Part shown: one piece after another, positions 47,498-58,400 of the stretch
Layout: each line of letters starts with the position of its first letter
Numbering within the stretch: the stretch's first letter is position 1
Position numbers and translations under genes: made by a program
Origin: Anthopleura xanthogrammica
Lineage: Eukaryota > Cnidaria > Anthozoa > Actiniaria > Actiniidae
DNA length: 64,000 nt
Reading direction: 5' to 3'
Assembly (NCBI GenBank): GCA_964019055.1
Contig: OZ025211.1
Coordinates: 7,690,400-7,754,399 of the forward strand
Notes under the pieces: model-generated
What the model was told of the DNA's origin: nothing
Database searches by the model: none
The model's input: only the letters and a program-made list of their open reading frames with translations

Positions 47498-50400
47498 TCA
47501 TGCAGCTTGTATCATATGGTAAGGTGCAAATAAGGCACTCCACGCTTGCTTTACTGCATTCCACAAAAGTACTGTACCTGTACCTCGGCCATGAAAAATA
47601 TCTGCAACAAAAAATGTTTTTGGATTAAGATTATTGCATCAATTCTTAGAATACACTCTGCAGTGTCCTCTGCAGTAAAACCATGAAATAAAATCAAAGT
47701 TGATACTGACAAATAGTAGGTAATTAGTGACTAATAGTTGCTAGTACTTAACCAGAGAACATTCATTACACAAAGACACAATTTGTCTTTGTGTATAATG
47801 AATGTTCTGGTTTGGTGACTGGGGGGCAACTAGAGATTCTTAAAATCAAATCATGTCAAAATAACTCCCCAAAGTATTCTATCTGACTATTTCTACAACA
47901 TGAAACCAGAAAACAAGATACACAGACAACCTCCAACATTCTCCATGCCAGTCAAAACGGAGATACCATATTTATTTGAATAAGCGCCATAGCACTTATT
48001 AAATTTTTTGCACCTCAATTGCAGCGCTTATTTCAGGGCGGCACTTATTCAAGGGTGGCGCTTATTTAAAAAATGGAAAGCTATAAAGAAATCTTTTCTT
48101 TTAATTTAATGTTCTATTTTCTATCTCTGCGAAAATTCTACAGTAACCAATGACTTTTTCATTGGGACCGCGGCACTTATGCGGGGGCAGCGCTTATTGA
48201 ATTTTTGGTCCCAAATACGGCGCTTATTTGAGTAAATATGGTATTAGCAGAAGTGACATCAGATATTGATAGTAAGCAATATAGTGTGTATCGAGCTAAT
48301 ACTCACCACCAGGTAAATAAGTTCTTAAAAAAATTATATACAAGAAGAAGGCCAACACCACAAGACGTGCACAACATGTCAGTCCTGTTTTCATGGAAGC
48401 ATTCTTTATCAGCATTTGTTTCACAGTTTTATAAAATTTGAATATTTTCAAGAACAAACCAAGGATTGGACCTGAGAAAAAGAAAAAAGTTTTAATCATT
48501 AAAATGGAAGAGTATGAGTCTGTTACTGAATATGAGGCAAAGTTACATGTAGCTTGTTTAATCAAAACTGTTGGGAGTCACTTGGACCAATCAGAGCTGG
48601 TGCTTATCTTTGGCTTCCATACTGAGTGCACTATTCACCATTTTCCCTACATTGGTTAATAAGTGGTCACAGACAAAACAATCAGGGCTTCAAGGTAGTT
48701 TGAAAGGATATTGAAATTTGAACCTTGCAGCTTCAACTGCTTTGTGTTTGACCAGTGAACCAATGTATAGATAAGTGGTGAATAGAAAAAATGATCAAGC
48801 AGCTCTCTCAGCATGTGATGCTAGTCTATCATAATCATCGGCAAGTCAATTCTCACTAAACTACATGTACCCTACCCATACGACATGGTGCTAAACAGAC
48901 TCTGCCTTATTATATCTTTGAGCTTAAAATTTCCATTCTCCTGTTTCATCTCTGATAAATGAAGAATTGATACATGTCTATTAATTTGTTACCTTTTGAT
49001 GACACCTTTTTAGTTGCTGCTGCATCTGAAGAACTTGATCGAGAGGAAATAGATTGGTCTGTCTCATCTGAGTTCTGATAGTAAATATTTCAGGATACTA
49101 TAAGCACTTATATATCATTTATGCAAGAACTACTGTACAAAACCAACATCCATTATCTCAGGATTTAAGGGATTCTTAAGGTCAATGTTAGCTGGATATT
49201 TTTATCTGTCATCATCATCTTCATCATCATCATCTTTATTTTAAAAGTCAGTAAAAGCCAATAGGCAAGACACCAACCTCTTTGGTAAATTAAAAGTTAT
49301 CTATGCTATCTCATCCCTGACCTCACCTCATAATCATCAGTCAATGGTTTGCTTAATTCCTCTTTCTTCTGTTCAATATATATTATGAGTTCCTGCAAAA
49401 ATGACAAACAAACTTGAACAAGTCAGAAATTATATACATGTCACCTACTCAAATTTTTTAATAAATTGATTTTCCATTTGATATAGTCAAAGCTCTCTTT
49501 GTGACCACTCATAAGAGACCAGAGCTCTCTATCTCTAGTACTAGAGTTAATTGGTTACGACCACAATTTTGAAACCCTGTTTGCTATTGCGGCTTATGAG
49601 AGCCTATTACCGTTCTAGCAACCAGCTCTAGTTACAGTTGCATGTACTTTTGTGATGTAGTTGAATTGGTTACGAGAGCATCAGCTGTAGTATCTAATTA
49701 ATTTTTGTGTCTGGACATATATAGAGGGGGACATTGGGTGTCACGGTGTTAGCTTTTTTTGCACGGTGATGTGTTGTTTTCACGGGATATTTTTTGCGGT
49801 ATTGCGGTGATCTCAAACCTTGTGATGTACAGTGTTTACGTTATAGTTAAATGTGCGATGTCCGGTGAAACAATCTGATTGATTGCGGTGTCCTGTTCAA
49901 GATAAATGTCAAAGTATTTGGACTTTTTGACCTTTTACGGTGTTGGTGTTTTGTTGATTTTTCATGTGGTGATGCTGTGATTTTGTTTTTGTTTTGCAGT
50001 GTTGTGGGGTTCGAGACCTCCCAATGTCCCCCTCTATATAATTTACATGGACATTTTGAAATGTGTAGTAATGTATAGTAAGCTGTAGACTAACTGCAGT
50101 ATGGGACAAAAATCTTTAGTATAAAGTTGTGAAAAATATTGTGGGATTCTTTATAAATTTTTCTTACAGATTTGAAATTTTAACTTCAATTATACCTTCT
50201 TATTATCACTGGATATGCCTTTAAATTCTTCCAAGAAAGTTTCAGCTTTCTCAATTTCCTTCATTGGTAATAAGATATGTCTAACATAGAGTTCAGCCAC
50301 TTTGTCAAGACCACTGCTGTTATGATTGTGTTCTTCGCTCAACCAGTCTTCTACTAAATCAAGTGCTAATTGACTTTCCTGCATTTGAAGGTGATGGCAA

Positions 50401-51377
50401 GCACTGGAGTATAAAGTCAAAAATATATGGGAGTTGTTATGGTAATAATGATGATACGTACATGTTGATGATGAAGATGATACATGATGATACATGATAA
50501 TGATACATGTTGATACATGATGATACATGATGATGATACATGATGATACATAATGATACATGATGATACATGATGATGATACATGTTGATACATGATGAT
50601 ACATGATGATACATGATGATGATAAATGATGATACATGATGATACATGATGATACATGATGATGATACATGTTGATACATGATGAAACATGATGATACAT
50701 GATGATGATTCATGTTGATACATGATGATGATGATACATGTTGATACATGATGATGATTCATGTTGATACATGATGATGATAAATGATGATGATTCATGT
50801 TGATACATAATGATGATACATGTTAATACATGATGTTACATGATGATAATGATACATGATGATACAATTGATGATGAATCGATGATGATGGATAGACAAA
50901 TAGATGGATGGAATTATGAATGGAAGTATGAAAATGGATGGATGGGGTATATATAAGTGGACAGATCAACTGATTGATAGATGGACTGACCAATAAAACT
51001 GATAAAAGGGTTAATGAAGTTATATCCAATCTTAGTATGCTGCAACTGACAAATTATTGTTTCATTCAAATCATCAAATATACTCACCAAATCTGCAAAA
51101 TTTCAGAAGGAAAAGATCTACTACATCCAAACCATTTCAATGCAAATGTATCCATCTCATTTTCTCTCCCATCTAACGTAAGTCCTTGTAAAGCCAGAAC
51201 ACCAAAAGCAATCTGAGCCTTTTCTACATTACCCTCGTCATTTAGACCACTTATTCTCTCAATGTCTTCTTCATTTTGAAGGATTTCAAGCCCTTCTTCA
51301 CACTTCTCTAAAGATGTCTTGTAATCTCTCAAGACAAGGAAACGCTTTGCATTATATATCTGCATGGCCACATCCAT
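47498..51377 (-). CDS. PEX26: PEX26, peroxisomal membrane anchor for the PEX1-PEX6 ATPase
   Basis: Tail-anchored protein that docks the PEX1/PEX6 complex during recycling of the import receptor PEX5. Exons right to left: 51088-51377, 50196-50403, 49327-49392, 48993-49074, 48307-48471, 47498-47601. Phases match; total 304 residues against 305 in human. The start is the ATG at 51377 in a strong context (AGCACCATGG). Upstream in-frame sequence to 51464 lacks another ATG. Family landmarks: DYKTSLEKCEEGLEIL; LALDLVEDWL; ELYVRHILLPMKEIEKAE. The membrane segment LVVLAFFLYIIF (about 252-263) is encoded by exon 5, preceded by a very pyrimidine-rich acceptor. The A-rich AATAAA cluster on the minus strand near 47315-47335 would end the transcript. 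Confidence 0.9.
47750..47812. repeat. Near-perfect 63-bp hairpin in PEX26 intron 5
   Basis: AACCAGAGAACATTCATTAC pairs with its inverse through GTCTTTGTG to the tip, arms about 29 bp, loop about 6 bases. Too short for a typical MITE with an interior; precursor-like, but no small RNA evidence. Confidence 0.75.
47964..48243. mobile_element. MITE with TACCATATTTA ends
   Basis: Left TACCATATTTATTTGAATAA and right TTATTTGAGTAAATATGGTA are inverted. The interior repeats GCGCTTATT and GGCACTTAT words. 280 bp. It ends 63 bp from the TM-encoding PEX26 exon. Confidence 0.7.
49719..50040. mobile_element. MITE with TATAGAGGGGGACATTGGG ends
   Basis: Left TATAGAGGGGGACATTGGG and right CCCAATGTCCCCCTCTATA are perfect inverse complements, with TA on both sides. 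The interior is full of GGTGTT and GCGGTG words. About 322 bp, in PEX26 intron 2. Confidence 0.75.
50450..50880. repeat. (TGATGATACA)n microsatellite
   Basis: About 430 bp of ATGATGATACATGTTGATACA-type units in the PEX26 intron between the first two coding exons. His/Ser/Ile-rich ORFs over it are artefacts. Confidence 0.9.
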
Positions 51378-51955
51378 GGTGCTTTTCTTGTAGTTTCTCG
51401 TCAAATCTCTTTCATTTTCAACTTCTCTACATATATTTTTTGAACATTTTTCAAAACAAAACACCTTGAGCTCCCTTGAGCTGACCCTTCCAATACTTAG
51501 TACCAGTTTTCCTAGGTTGGTAGGATCACAGGGAGCCCGATTTAGATAAAAATGCTAGAATAAAATAAAATCCGGAAAAAATTACCTTTCTTTGAAAAAC
51601 AATTTTGATTTGAGGTTGAAAAAATGTGCTAAATCACAATACAAATGAACAGGAAAATCAAATAAAAACGCAGTGCACTATTTTTTTGCTCGCCTATATA
51701 ATATCCCTATTATAATGCTGGTATAGTACGTAAGGCTCCCTGTGGTAGGATCGACTTTCTATTCGCTCTAACTTCGCTCTATTGTTTGATAAGACAATGA
51801 AGGTCCTTTCGGCCGATGTGAGGGGTGATTCGATAATTTGCTTTTGTAAATACAGAGAAACCCGGTGAAGAAACTACGAAATCTTGCTTAATGTAAGTAT
51901 AGGTCTTAAACTTGATTAGTTTACAATTAAAGCTATTAGGATGAAAATTTTTACT

Positions 51956-52033
51956 TACCCTTGTTCCAGAGCCCTTATGTGGCCACGGTTCGCCTTCGGC
52001 TCGCCACATAAAAGCGCCTCTGGAACCAGGGTA
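51956..52033. mobile_element. Short foldback element, TACCCTTGTTCCAGAG arms
   Basis: TACCCTTGTTCCAGAGCCC at left pairs with its inverse at right (CTCTGGAACCAGGGTA), 78 bp. Confidence 0.65.
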
Positions 52034-52349
52034 ATTTTGACTGATGATAGTGGGTTCGATGATGTGGCGCTGGAATCTCTTGCAATCCACGAAATATTTG
52101 AAAAGACATGGCTGCCATGTTTGTTTGCTATAACAAATTAAACAAATTAAGAAATCATTCAGAGCCAAGATGTCGGCCACGAAAACTAGTAATCTATGTT
52201 GTCAAGTCATGCAGAACTGGCCATATCCAGAATTTTTTAGATGGTTTAATCAAATGAATTAGTGGCCTGCTGGCCGGTATTTAGAATCTAACTAGCCTGA
52301 GTATCAGGCCTTCGAAGCGGGGAGAGGGGAAAGGGAGGGGGAGGGGGAG

Positions 52350-52449
52350 GGTATATACCTTATACCTCGGTGGATATGAGATATCAACCCTCGGCTTCGC
52401 CGTCTCGGGTTGATATATCTCACATCCACCTCGGTAACGGTATATAACC
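52350..52449. mobile_element. Short foldback element, GGTATATACC arms
   Basis: GGTATATACC...TCGGTGGATATGAGATATCAACCC pairs with GGGTTGATATATCTCACATCC...GGTATATAACC around a CGGCTTCGCCG centre, 100 bp. Confidence 0.7.
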
Positions 52450-52560
52450 TTTACTCAAATATAGTAGATCCTTAGGTGTGATGTTTTTCCTATGTCAAAC
52501 CACATGCATGCTATTCCCATATGTTTTTTGTTGCACGCCAAGAATAGAGAAGATATATTA

Positions 52561-52701
52561 TCAGGGGCGGATAGTAACGCCTAATAGTCTAGTTAGCCAT
52601 CATTCCCTTACTGTGTCAGCCAGCTAATCGAAATTCTCATGGGGTCATGGGGAGGGGGGTGGCTGGATCCCCCATAACCCTCCCCCTGGATCCGCCCCTG
52701 A
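52561..52701. mobile_element. MITE with TCAGGGGCGGAT ends
   Basis: Left TCAGGGGCGGAT and right ATCCGCCCCTGA are exact inverses; about 141 bp. Related in end sequence to the element at 37287-37545. Confidence 0.65.
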
Positions 52702-52774
52702 TTATTACGGATCGATGCAACTCAAATAGTCTTATTTCCGAAAGGTCTTGAAAAAGGTTTGTTTTCTTATATAG

Positions 52775-53707
52775 ATGGCTGAGACAGAACCAGAAAGAGT
52801 GAAGCTACTTTCTAATGTTTCAATAAGTGGAGGAACTCACGGAAACGAGATGACGGGAATCCATCTCGTGCGGCACTGGATGAACAATGCGACAGTCACT
52901 GAACAAAGTTCATTCAAGACTCATCTTCTCCTGAGCAATCTTCGTGCCATCGAGAGGGGCGTACGGTACATAGACGTCGATCTTAATCGCCAGTTCTCTG
53001 ATGAACCAATCATACCAGACAAAGATAAATATGAAGTTCAAAGGGCATGTGAGATTCAAAAATGGATCGCAGACAATAACGTGGACTATTCAATAGATAT
53101 CCATAACACCACTTCGAACATGGGGGTAACGTTGATTTTGACCTCTTTGGCAAGTACAAAGATAGGCTTACAAATCACAGCTTTAATCAAGGAGGCGTTT
53201 AACTTTCCAGTTTCTATTCTCGCATTGGGTAATTCTTTTGGCAATAGTGGTAAAGGTGGGTTCACTTGCCTTACAAAGAATGGAATTGGAATTGAAGTCG
53301 GGCCATTGGCACATGGATCAGTCAAGGCCGAAGTCTTTCAACGAACTGCTGCGGTAATATTGAAAGCCCTAGACATCATTGAAGCGTTCAACAGTGGCAA
53401 AGAGTTCCAAGCAAGAGAGGTTGAAGTGTTTGAATGCAAAAAAATGGTGAAGTATCCCTGTGACGAGAATGGGAATATTTCCGCCATGATTCACCCAAAA
53501 CTAGAAGGGCAAGATTGGAAACCACTCAAGAAAGGGGACCCAATGTTCATGACTTTTGATGGGCAGACGGTCACCTATGATGAAGAGGATGTCATTTGGC
53601 CGACTTTTATCAATGAAGTTGCTTACTTGGCGGAGAAAGAGGTCCCCGTCGCATTTGTGGCAACGAAAAAAGCCACATGGCATTTGGGAGCTGTAAAAAG
53701 AATTTGA
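52775..53707 (+). CDS. ASPA: Aspartoacylase (N-acetylaspartate deacetylase), intronless coding region
   Basis: Zinc hydrolase that cleaves N-acetyl-L-aspartate to acetate and aspartate; the related ACY3 acts on other N-acetyl amino acids. 310 residues in one exon (human ASPA 313). Zinc motif GGTHGNE (His22, Glu25), substrate-binding DVDLNR (69-72 area), His110 in SIDIHNTTSNMG, catalytic-type Glu174 in GIEVGP and the late INEVAY tyrosine are all in place, so it should be active. Choice between ASPA and ACY3 cannot be settled by eye. Vertebrate genes are split into several exons, so the undivided reading frame is notable; an acceptor-like TATAG directly precedes the ATG, allowing a 5' UTR intron. 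Confidence 0.92.
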   Translation: MAETEPERVKLLSNVSISGGTHGNEMTGIHLVRHWMNNATVTEQSSFKTHLLLSNLRAIERGVRYIDVDLNRQFSDEPIIPDKDKYEVQRACEIQKWIADNNVDYSIDIHNTTSNMGVTLILTSLASTKIGLQITALIKEAFNFPVSILALGNSFGNSGKGGFTCLTKNGIGIEVGPLAHGSVKAEVFQRTAAVILKALDIIEAFNSGKEFQAREVEVFECKKMVKYPCDENGNISAMIHPKLEGQDWKPLKKGDPMFMTFDGQTVTYDEEDVIWPTFINEVAYLAEKEVPVAFVATKKATWHLGAVKRI

Positions 53708-53756
53708 AACTTCTATTTTGGTATGCAAGCGAATTGTTCCAACCCTTGACGCCCTG

Positions 53757-53808
53757 TGTAGCCTGCGTAGCAGGCTTTCGGGAAGATTCTGCCAGCTACG
53801 CAGGCTAC
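53757..53808. repeat. Short hairpin after ASPA stop
   Basis: GTAGCCTGCGTAGCAGGC pairs with GCCAGCTACGCAGGCTAC, 52 bp, 50 bp after the ASPA stop. Could influence 3' UTR structure, or be a small foldback relic. Confidence 0.55.
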
Positions 53809-53935
53809 GCCCTGTGTGTCACCATCCCCATATATAACAATGTCTGGCCCTTAATGTTACCGTTAGGCCTTTGCATGTCATTCCAGAGTATCACGCACAT
53901 TCAATACGGAATTAATTATATAAGAATTTAGGGTC

Positions 53936-54145
53936 AATAGTGCCTTTCACAGTTCCCTGGACCATCTTGAAAAGTAGTCGTGCCTTTGCATCGAACTGAG
54001 AGTTACATGGTGACCTTGCAATGATAGAGACCTTTTTTTAACACCTTTGACAATTATTCACGTCTCATTGCAAGGTCATGTTTTGCTTCGATGCAAAGGC
54101 ACGGCTACCCTTCAAGATGAAGCAGGATACTTTGAGGTGGACTAT
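53936..54145. mobile_element. MITE family D, copy 2
   Basis: Same order as 33648-33864: TTTCACAGTTCCCTG, CCATCTTGAAA, GTGACCTTGCAATGATAGAG, TTCAAGATG. About 210 bp. Confidence 0.75.
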
Positions 54146-54383
54146 GGAATTTATTTTTCAAATCAAAAAATTGATATTTGAATTTTTGAACTATGTTAAT
54201 TTTGAATTTATTTTCATTTTTTGTGGGTGAGTCAAGTATGCAAAAATAAATATGTACCGATCACATCCATATTTTTGCGGTGAAATATATTAAGAGTTTG
54301 TTTGGTTTTGAAGATAATTACTGTTTGTTGGTCAAATCTCTGTGAAGATAGAGGTTTCCCATGCAGATATAATCTGTTTTAAT

Positions 54384-55486
54384 GTGCCATGGTGAGCACC
54401 GCTACCCCATATAACATCTACTAGTAACCATACACGACATTTCGAATCGAATAAGTAAGTCATTCTTGCTATAGCGTAGAATCTGTTCTAGTGGTCCATA
54501 AGCACTGCTACCCCCATATCACATCTACTAGTAACCATACACGACATTTCGAATCGAATAAGTAAGTCATTCTCGCTATAGCGTAGAATCTGTTCTAGTG
54601 GTCCATTAGCACTGCTACCCCCATATCACATCTACTAGTTCCCATAGACGACATTTCGAATCGAATAAGTAAGTCATTCTTGCTATAGCGTAGAATCTGT
54701 TCTAGTGGTCCATAAGCACTGCTACCCCCATATCACATCTACTAGTAACCATACACGACATTTCGAATCGAATAAGTAAGTCATTCTCGCTATAGCGTAG
54801 AATCTGTTCTAGTGGTCCATTAGCACTGCTACCCCCATATCACATCTACTAGTAACCATAGACGACATTTCGAATCGAATAAGTAAGTCATTCTTGCTAT
54901 AGCGTAGAGTCTGTTCTAGTGGTCCATTAGCACTGCTACCCCCATATCACATCTACTAGTAACCATAGACGACATTTCGAATCGAATAAGTAAGTCATTC
55001 TTGCTATAGCGTAGAGTCTGTTCTAGTGGTCCATTAGCACTGCTACCCCCATATCACATCTACTAGTAACCATACACGACATTTCGAATCGAATAAGTAA
55101 GTCATTCTCGCTATAGCGTAGAGTCTGTTCTAGTGGTCCATAAGCACTGCTACCCCCATATCGCATCTACTAGTAACCATACACGACATTTCGAATCGAA
55201 TAAGTAAGTCATTCTTGCTATAGCGTAGAATCTGTTCTAGTGGTCCATAAGCACTGCTACCCCCATATCACATCTACTAGTAACCATACACGACATTTCG
55301 AATCGAATAAGTAAGTCATTCTTGCTATAGCGTAGAATCTGTTCTAGTGGTCCATAAGCACTGCTACCCCCATATCACATCTACTAGATCCCATAGAGGG
55401 CATTATGTTCATTTCATCTGGGCCATAAGATAACTCAATCGAATCTAACAACGTCATTCCTCCTACAGCGTATAGAATCTGTTCTA
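54384..55486. repeat. 107-bp satellite adjoining the KLHL12 stop codon
   Basis: Unit starts (GTGGTCC-type word) at 54384, 54491, 54598, 54705, 54812, 54919, 55026, 55133, 55240 and 55347: nine intervals of exactly 107 bp. The interval from 55347 to the homologous point in the coding exon (55487) is 140 bp. Every unit includes a close copy of the sequence encoding the last residues of KLHL12 ([13 protein letters not shown] and stop, on the minus strand). The 140-bp unit aligns with the whole last kelch blade. If KLHL12 uses a poly(A) site beyond about 54207, the array is its 3' UTR. Confidence 0.9.
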
Positions 55487-58400
55487 ATGGTCCATAAGCA
55501 CTGCTACCCCCATATCACATCTACTAGTTCCCATAGAACACATAACGTTCCATTCATCTGCTGTTGGGTCATAACATTCTATCGAATCTAACAAAGTCAT
55601 TCCGTCGTAGCCTCCTACAGCGTAAAGTTTCCCGCTCAAAATTATAGCGCCAACATAACATCTTTTTGACTGCATATCTGACGTCGATACCCACTGGTCC
55701 ATGCAAGGGCTGTAGCACTCGACTGTGGAGAGATGTTGAGTACCGTCATATCCTCCCAGTGCGTACAGCTGACCATCAAGAATAGCAACCCCAGCACCTG
55801 AAAAACAAAGATATTTTCATTTATCATGCATGATCAGTCAACTTTGCTCGGTCAGTGTTTCCGTCCACAATTTCTCATGTAAAGGACCAGAGAGATACCC
55901 AGAGCTGGACCCACTTTTATATCGATTCGCGCGCGGCGAGGATGAACCGAGTAGCGGGAAAAGACCATTAATAATCCTAGCAATAATCTTATTTCGTGCG
56001 TGCGCGATGTTTCCATTTTCAGTATTTTGGAGATATTAATTAATTAATTTTGCGAGATAAGTGGGTCCAGTTCTGGACTAAGATATACGGTGCAGTTGTT
56101 CATCACAGCGTTGATGGCGACAAAGTTTTCGAGGGACGTTACACATAGTAACTTTCCATTCAACAAAACTATGAACTAAGGAAATACTCACGTATCTGAA
56201 AATTTCTGTAAGCCTTACACTGAAAAGTCGCATTTGATTGGCTTACATCATCACGCTATTATAACGACATTGCAGGTCGTGTTCACAAGATAAACTGAAC
56301 TTGGTGCGCGCAATGTTGCAGAAGTAAATCTCGATTCGAACTTTGCGCGCAATCGTTGCAAGGCTAGCACACGGTACAATATGTTGTTCGCAACCTTGCG
56401 CGCACTCTGTCCGGGCCTTAAGGGTCTCTAAATTTTGCCAATTAAAGTTTCTCAAGGTTACACATTTGACGAGACCCTAAAACCCTGATGAGCCACTCGA
56501 GTTACACGATGAAATTTAAACAGTCAACGTTACATACCTGATCTCCTTGTAGCCATGGACGACACAGCTGTCCATCGTCCCGTTCTTGGGTCATACCGCT
56601 CTACAGTATTCAGTATAGTATCACCATCGTACCCTCCAACTGAGTAAAGAACACCATCCATGTTGGTTAAACCCGCACCTTCGCGAGGAGAGAGCATGTT
56701 ACTCGCAACACTCCATCGATCAATATTAGGGTCGTAGCACTCGACGCTGGTGTGTCGGACGGTCCCATCAAAGCCACCAGATACATAAATCTTACCTTTG
56801 GAATCCAAGAAAAAATAAGGAATTATAAACTCTTCGGAACCATGCAACGACAAAATTTTGTTGCGCGACTTTGTTGCAGAAGTATTTCTACTCTCTGCAA
56901 CAAAGAAAATTTGTTGCGCTCGGGGTGGTAATACAAGCAACATTCACCTTGCAACTTGCAACGCATTAGTGTTGCGCGACAAGTTGCACAATTTTGTTGC
57001 TCGTATTACTGCAGTTAACATCGTTAAAAGCCATCCCACCAGTTCCAAATCCACGCAGCCCCTATCCGAAGCTTACCGTCCAATGTCGCTGCCCCAGCAA
57101 GACCTCGTTTCTGTAACATAGGTGTAACTGTGGTCCACTGATCCACCACAGGATCATAACATTCTACAGTGTTTAATCGACTCGATGCATCGTATCCTCC
57201 AAGAGCAAAGAGCTTGTTACCAAGAGCAACTGAACAGAGATATCGACGCTTCCTTCCCATGGGCTAAAGAAAGAAAATGTTTTGCACAATGTAGATGAAT
57301 CGACAGCACATTTTGTAGGAGTGGGAAAAGACTTCCGAGATGGACGAATCAAAATGTACGGAAACCAATATTACACGTTCATAGCGTAATAACACACTGG
57401 GGTGTTAAGTTTGATTCCCAGATTTGACATCACATGTGAGTAGGATTTGTCAGGTCTCTCCCTTGATTTAAGGGTTTTCTCTGGGTTCTCTGGCCCGATT
57501 TCCCTCCATGCGCAAAACCTAACGCGCTAAATACCTGATGATGAAGGATGATAGTGATACGTCATGATAATGATGACAGCGATGAAGATAAATATACGTG
57601 ATAAAGATGATACAATGAAGTTACAATAATGAGTCATTATAATGGATAGTTCTGTACATACCTGTACATGAGACCAATGCCCAGTCTTGGGATCAAATTT
57701 CTCCACAACATCCACTGGCGACTGCATGTTACCAAATCCTCCCAACACATACATGATCTCACCCATGCCATATCTAGCCTTAGTACGTGGTGTCTGTAAC
57801 AGCTGTCTGCATTCTGGCCTTAAATGGTACTTCTTAGCTTCATCCACCAAATCTCTGCATTCATGACTTTGCTTGATCAGTTTCTGCACAACAATGAATG
57901 TTTTAAAAAGCTATTATATTTACAGAATAATCATGTAAGTATGGTATATGGACCCTGTACTGACCACACCCTTCTGGAGCAGCATGCTGGGTTTCAATCA
58001 GCTGATAAAAGTCTTTGAATCTCATCATCTGCTCCAAATGGTGGTCAAACACTGACCACCATGTGCTGTCAACCAGGAAGAATTCTATTGAAAACTTGTG
58101 ATTCAGCTGAGGAACATTTCGTACAAGACAGGAAATGACGTCAAGTGAAACCCAGCTATTGCCGGCTTTGCCAAATAATGTGGCCAAACACTGACCACCA
58201 TGTGCTGTCAGCCAGAACGAATATGGAATACTTGTAATTCAGCTGATAAAACATTCTGCACAAGACAGGAAATTACATCAAGTGAAACCCATCAAGAAAG
58301 GACATTTCTTATTTTGCTGAAATTCTTTGTATGACCCATGTAAATGTACTAAATTAAGCAAAGGAAATACCCACCTCGTTATCAACAACATCTGTCAAGT

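Larger units (their letters stand above)
51465..52774. promoter_or_regulatory. Shared upstream region of PEX26 (minus) and ASPA (plus)
   Basis: About 1.4 kb lies between the two start codons, which face away from each other. It holds three foldback elements (51956-52033, 52350-52449, 52561-52701). Core promoters were not identified. TTTTCTTATATAG immediately before the ASPA ATG resembles a splice acceptor, suggesting a 5' UTR exon upstream. Confidence 0.4.

Noticed and set aside
47498..47601. PEX26 lacking a membrane anchor
   Set aside because: First reading joined exon 48993-49074 directly to this exon; the exon at 48307-48471 with strong splice sites supplies the anchor and restores the normal length.
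50190..50798. Long minus-strand ORF rich in His, Ser and Ile
   Set aside because: Its N-terminal two-thirds is the (TGATGATACA)n microsatellite; only the last part is PEX26 exon 2, joined by splicing.
51779..52180. 133-residue minus-strand ORF upstream of PEX26
   Set aside because: Crosses a foldback element; no conserved motif or compatible splice into PEX26 was seen.
54384..55486. CRISPR-like array
   Set aside because: Units are contiguous 107-bp copies with no unique spacers, in a eukaryotic genome, and derive from KLHL12.
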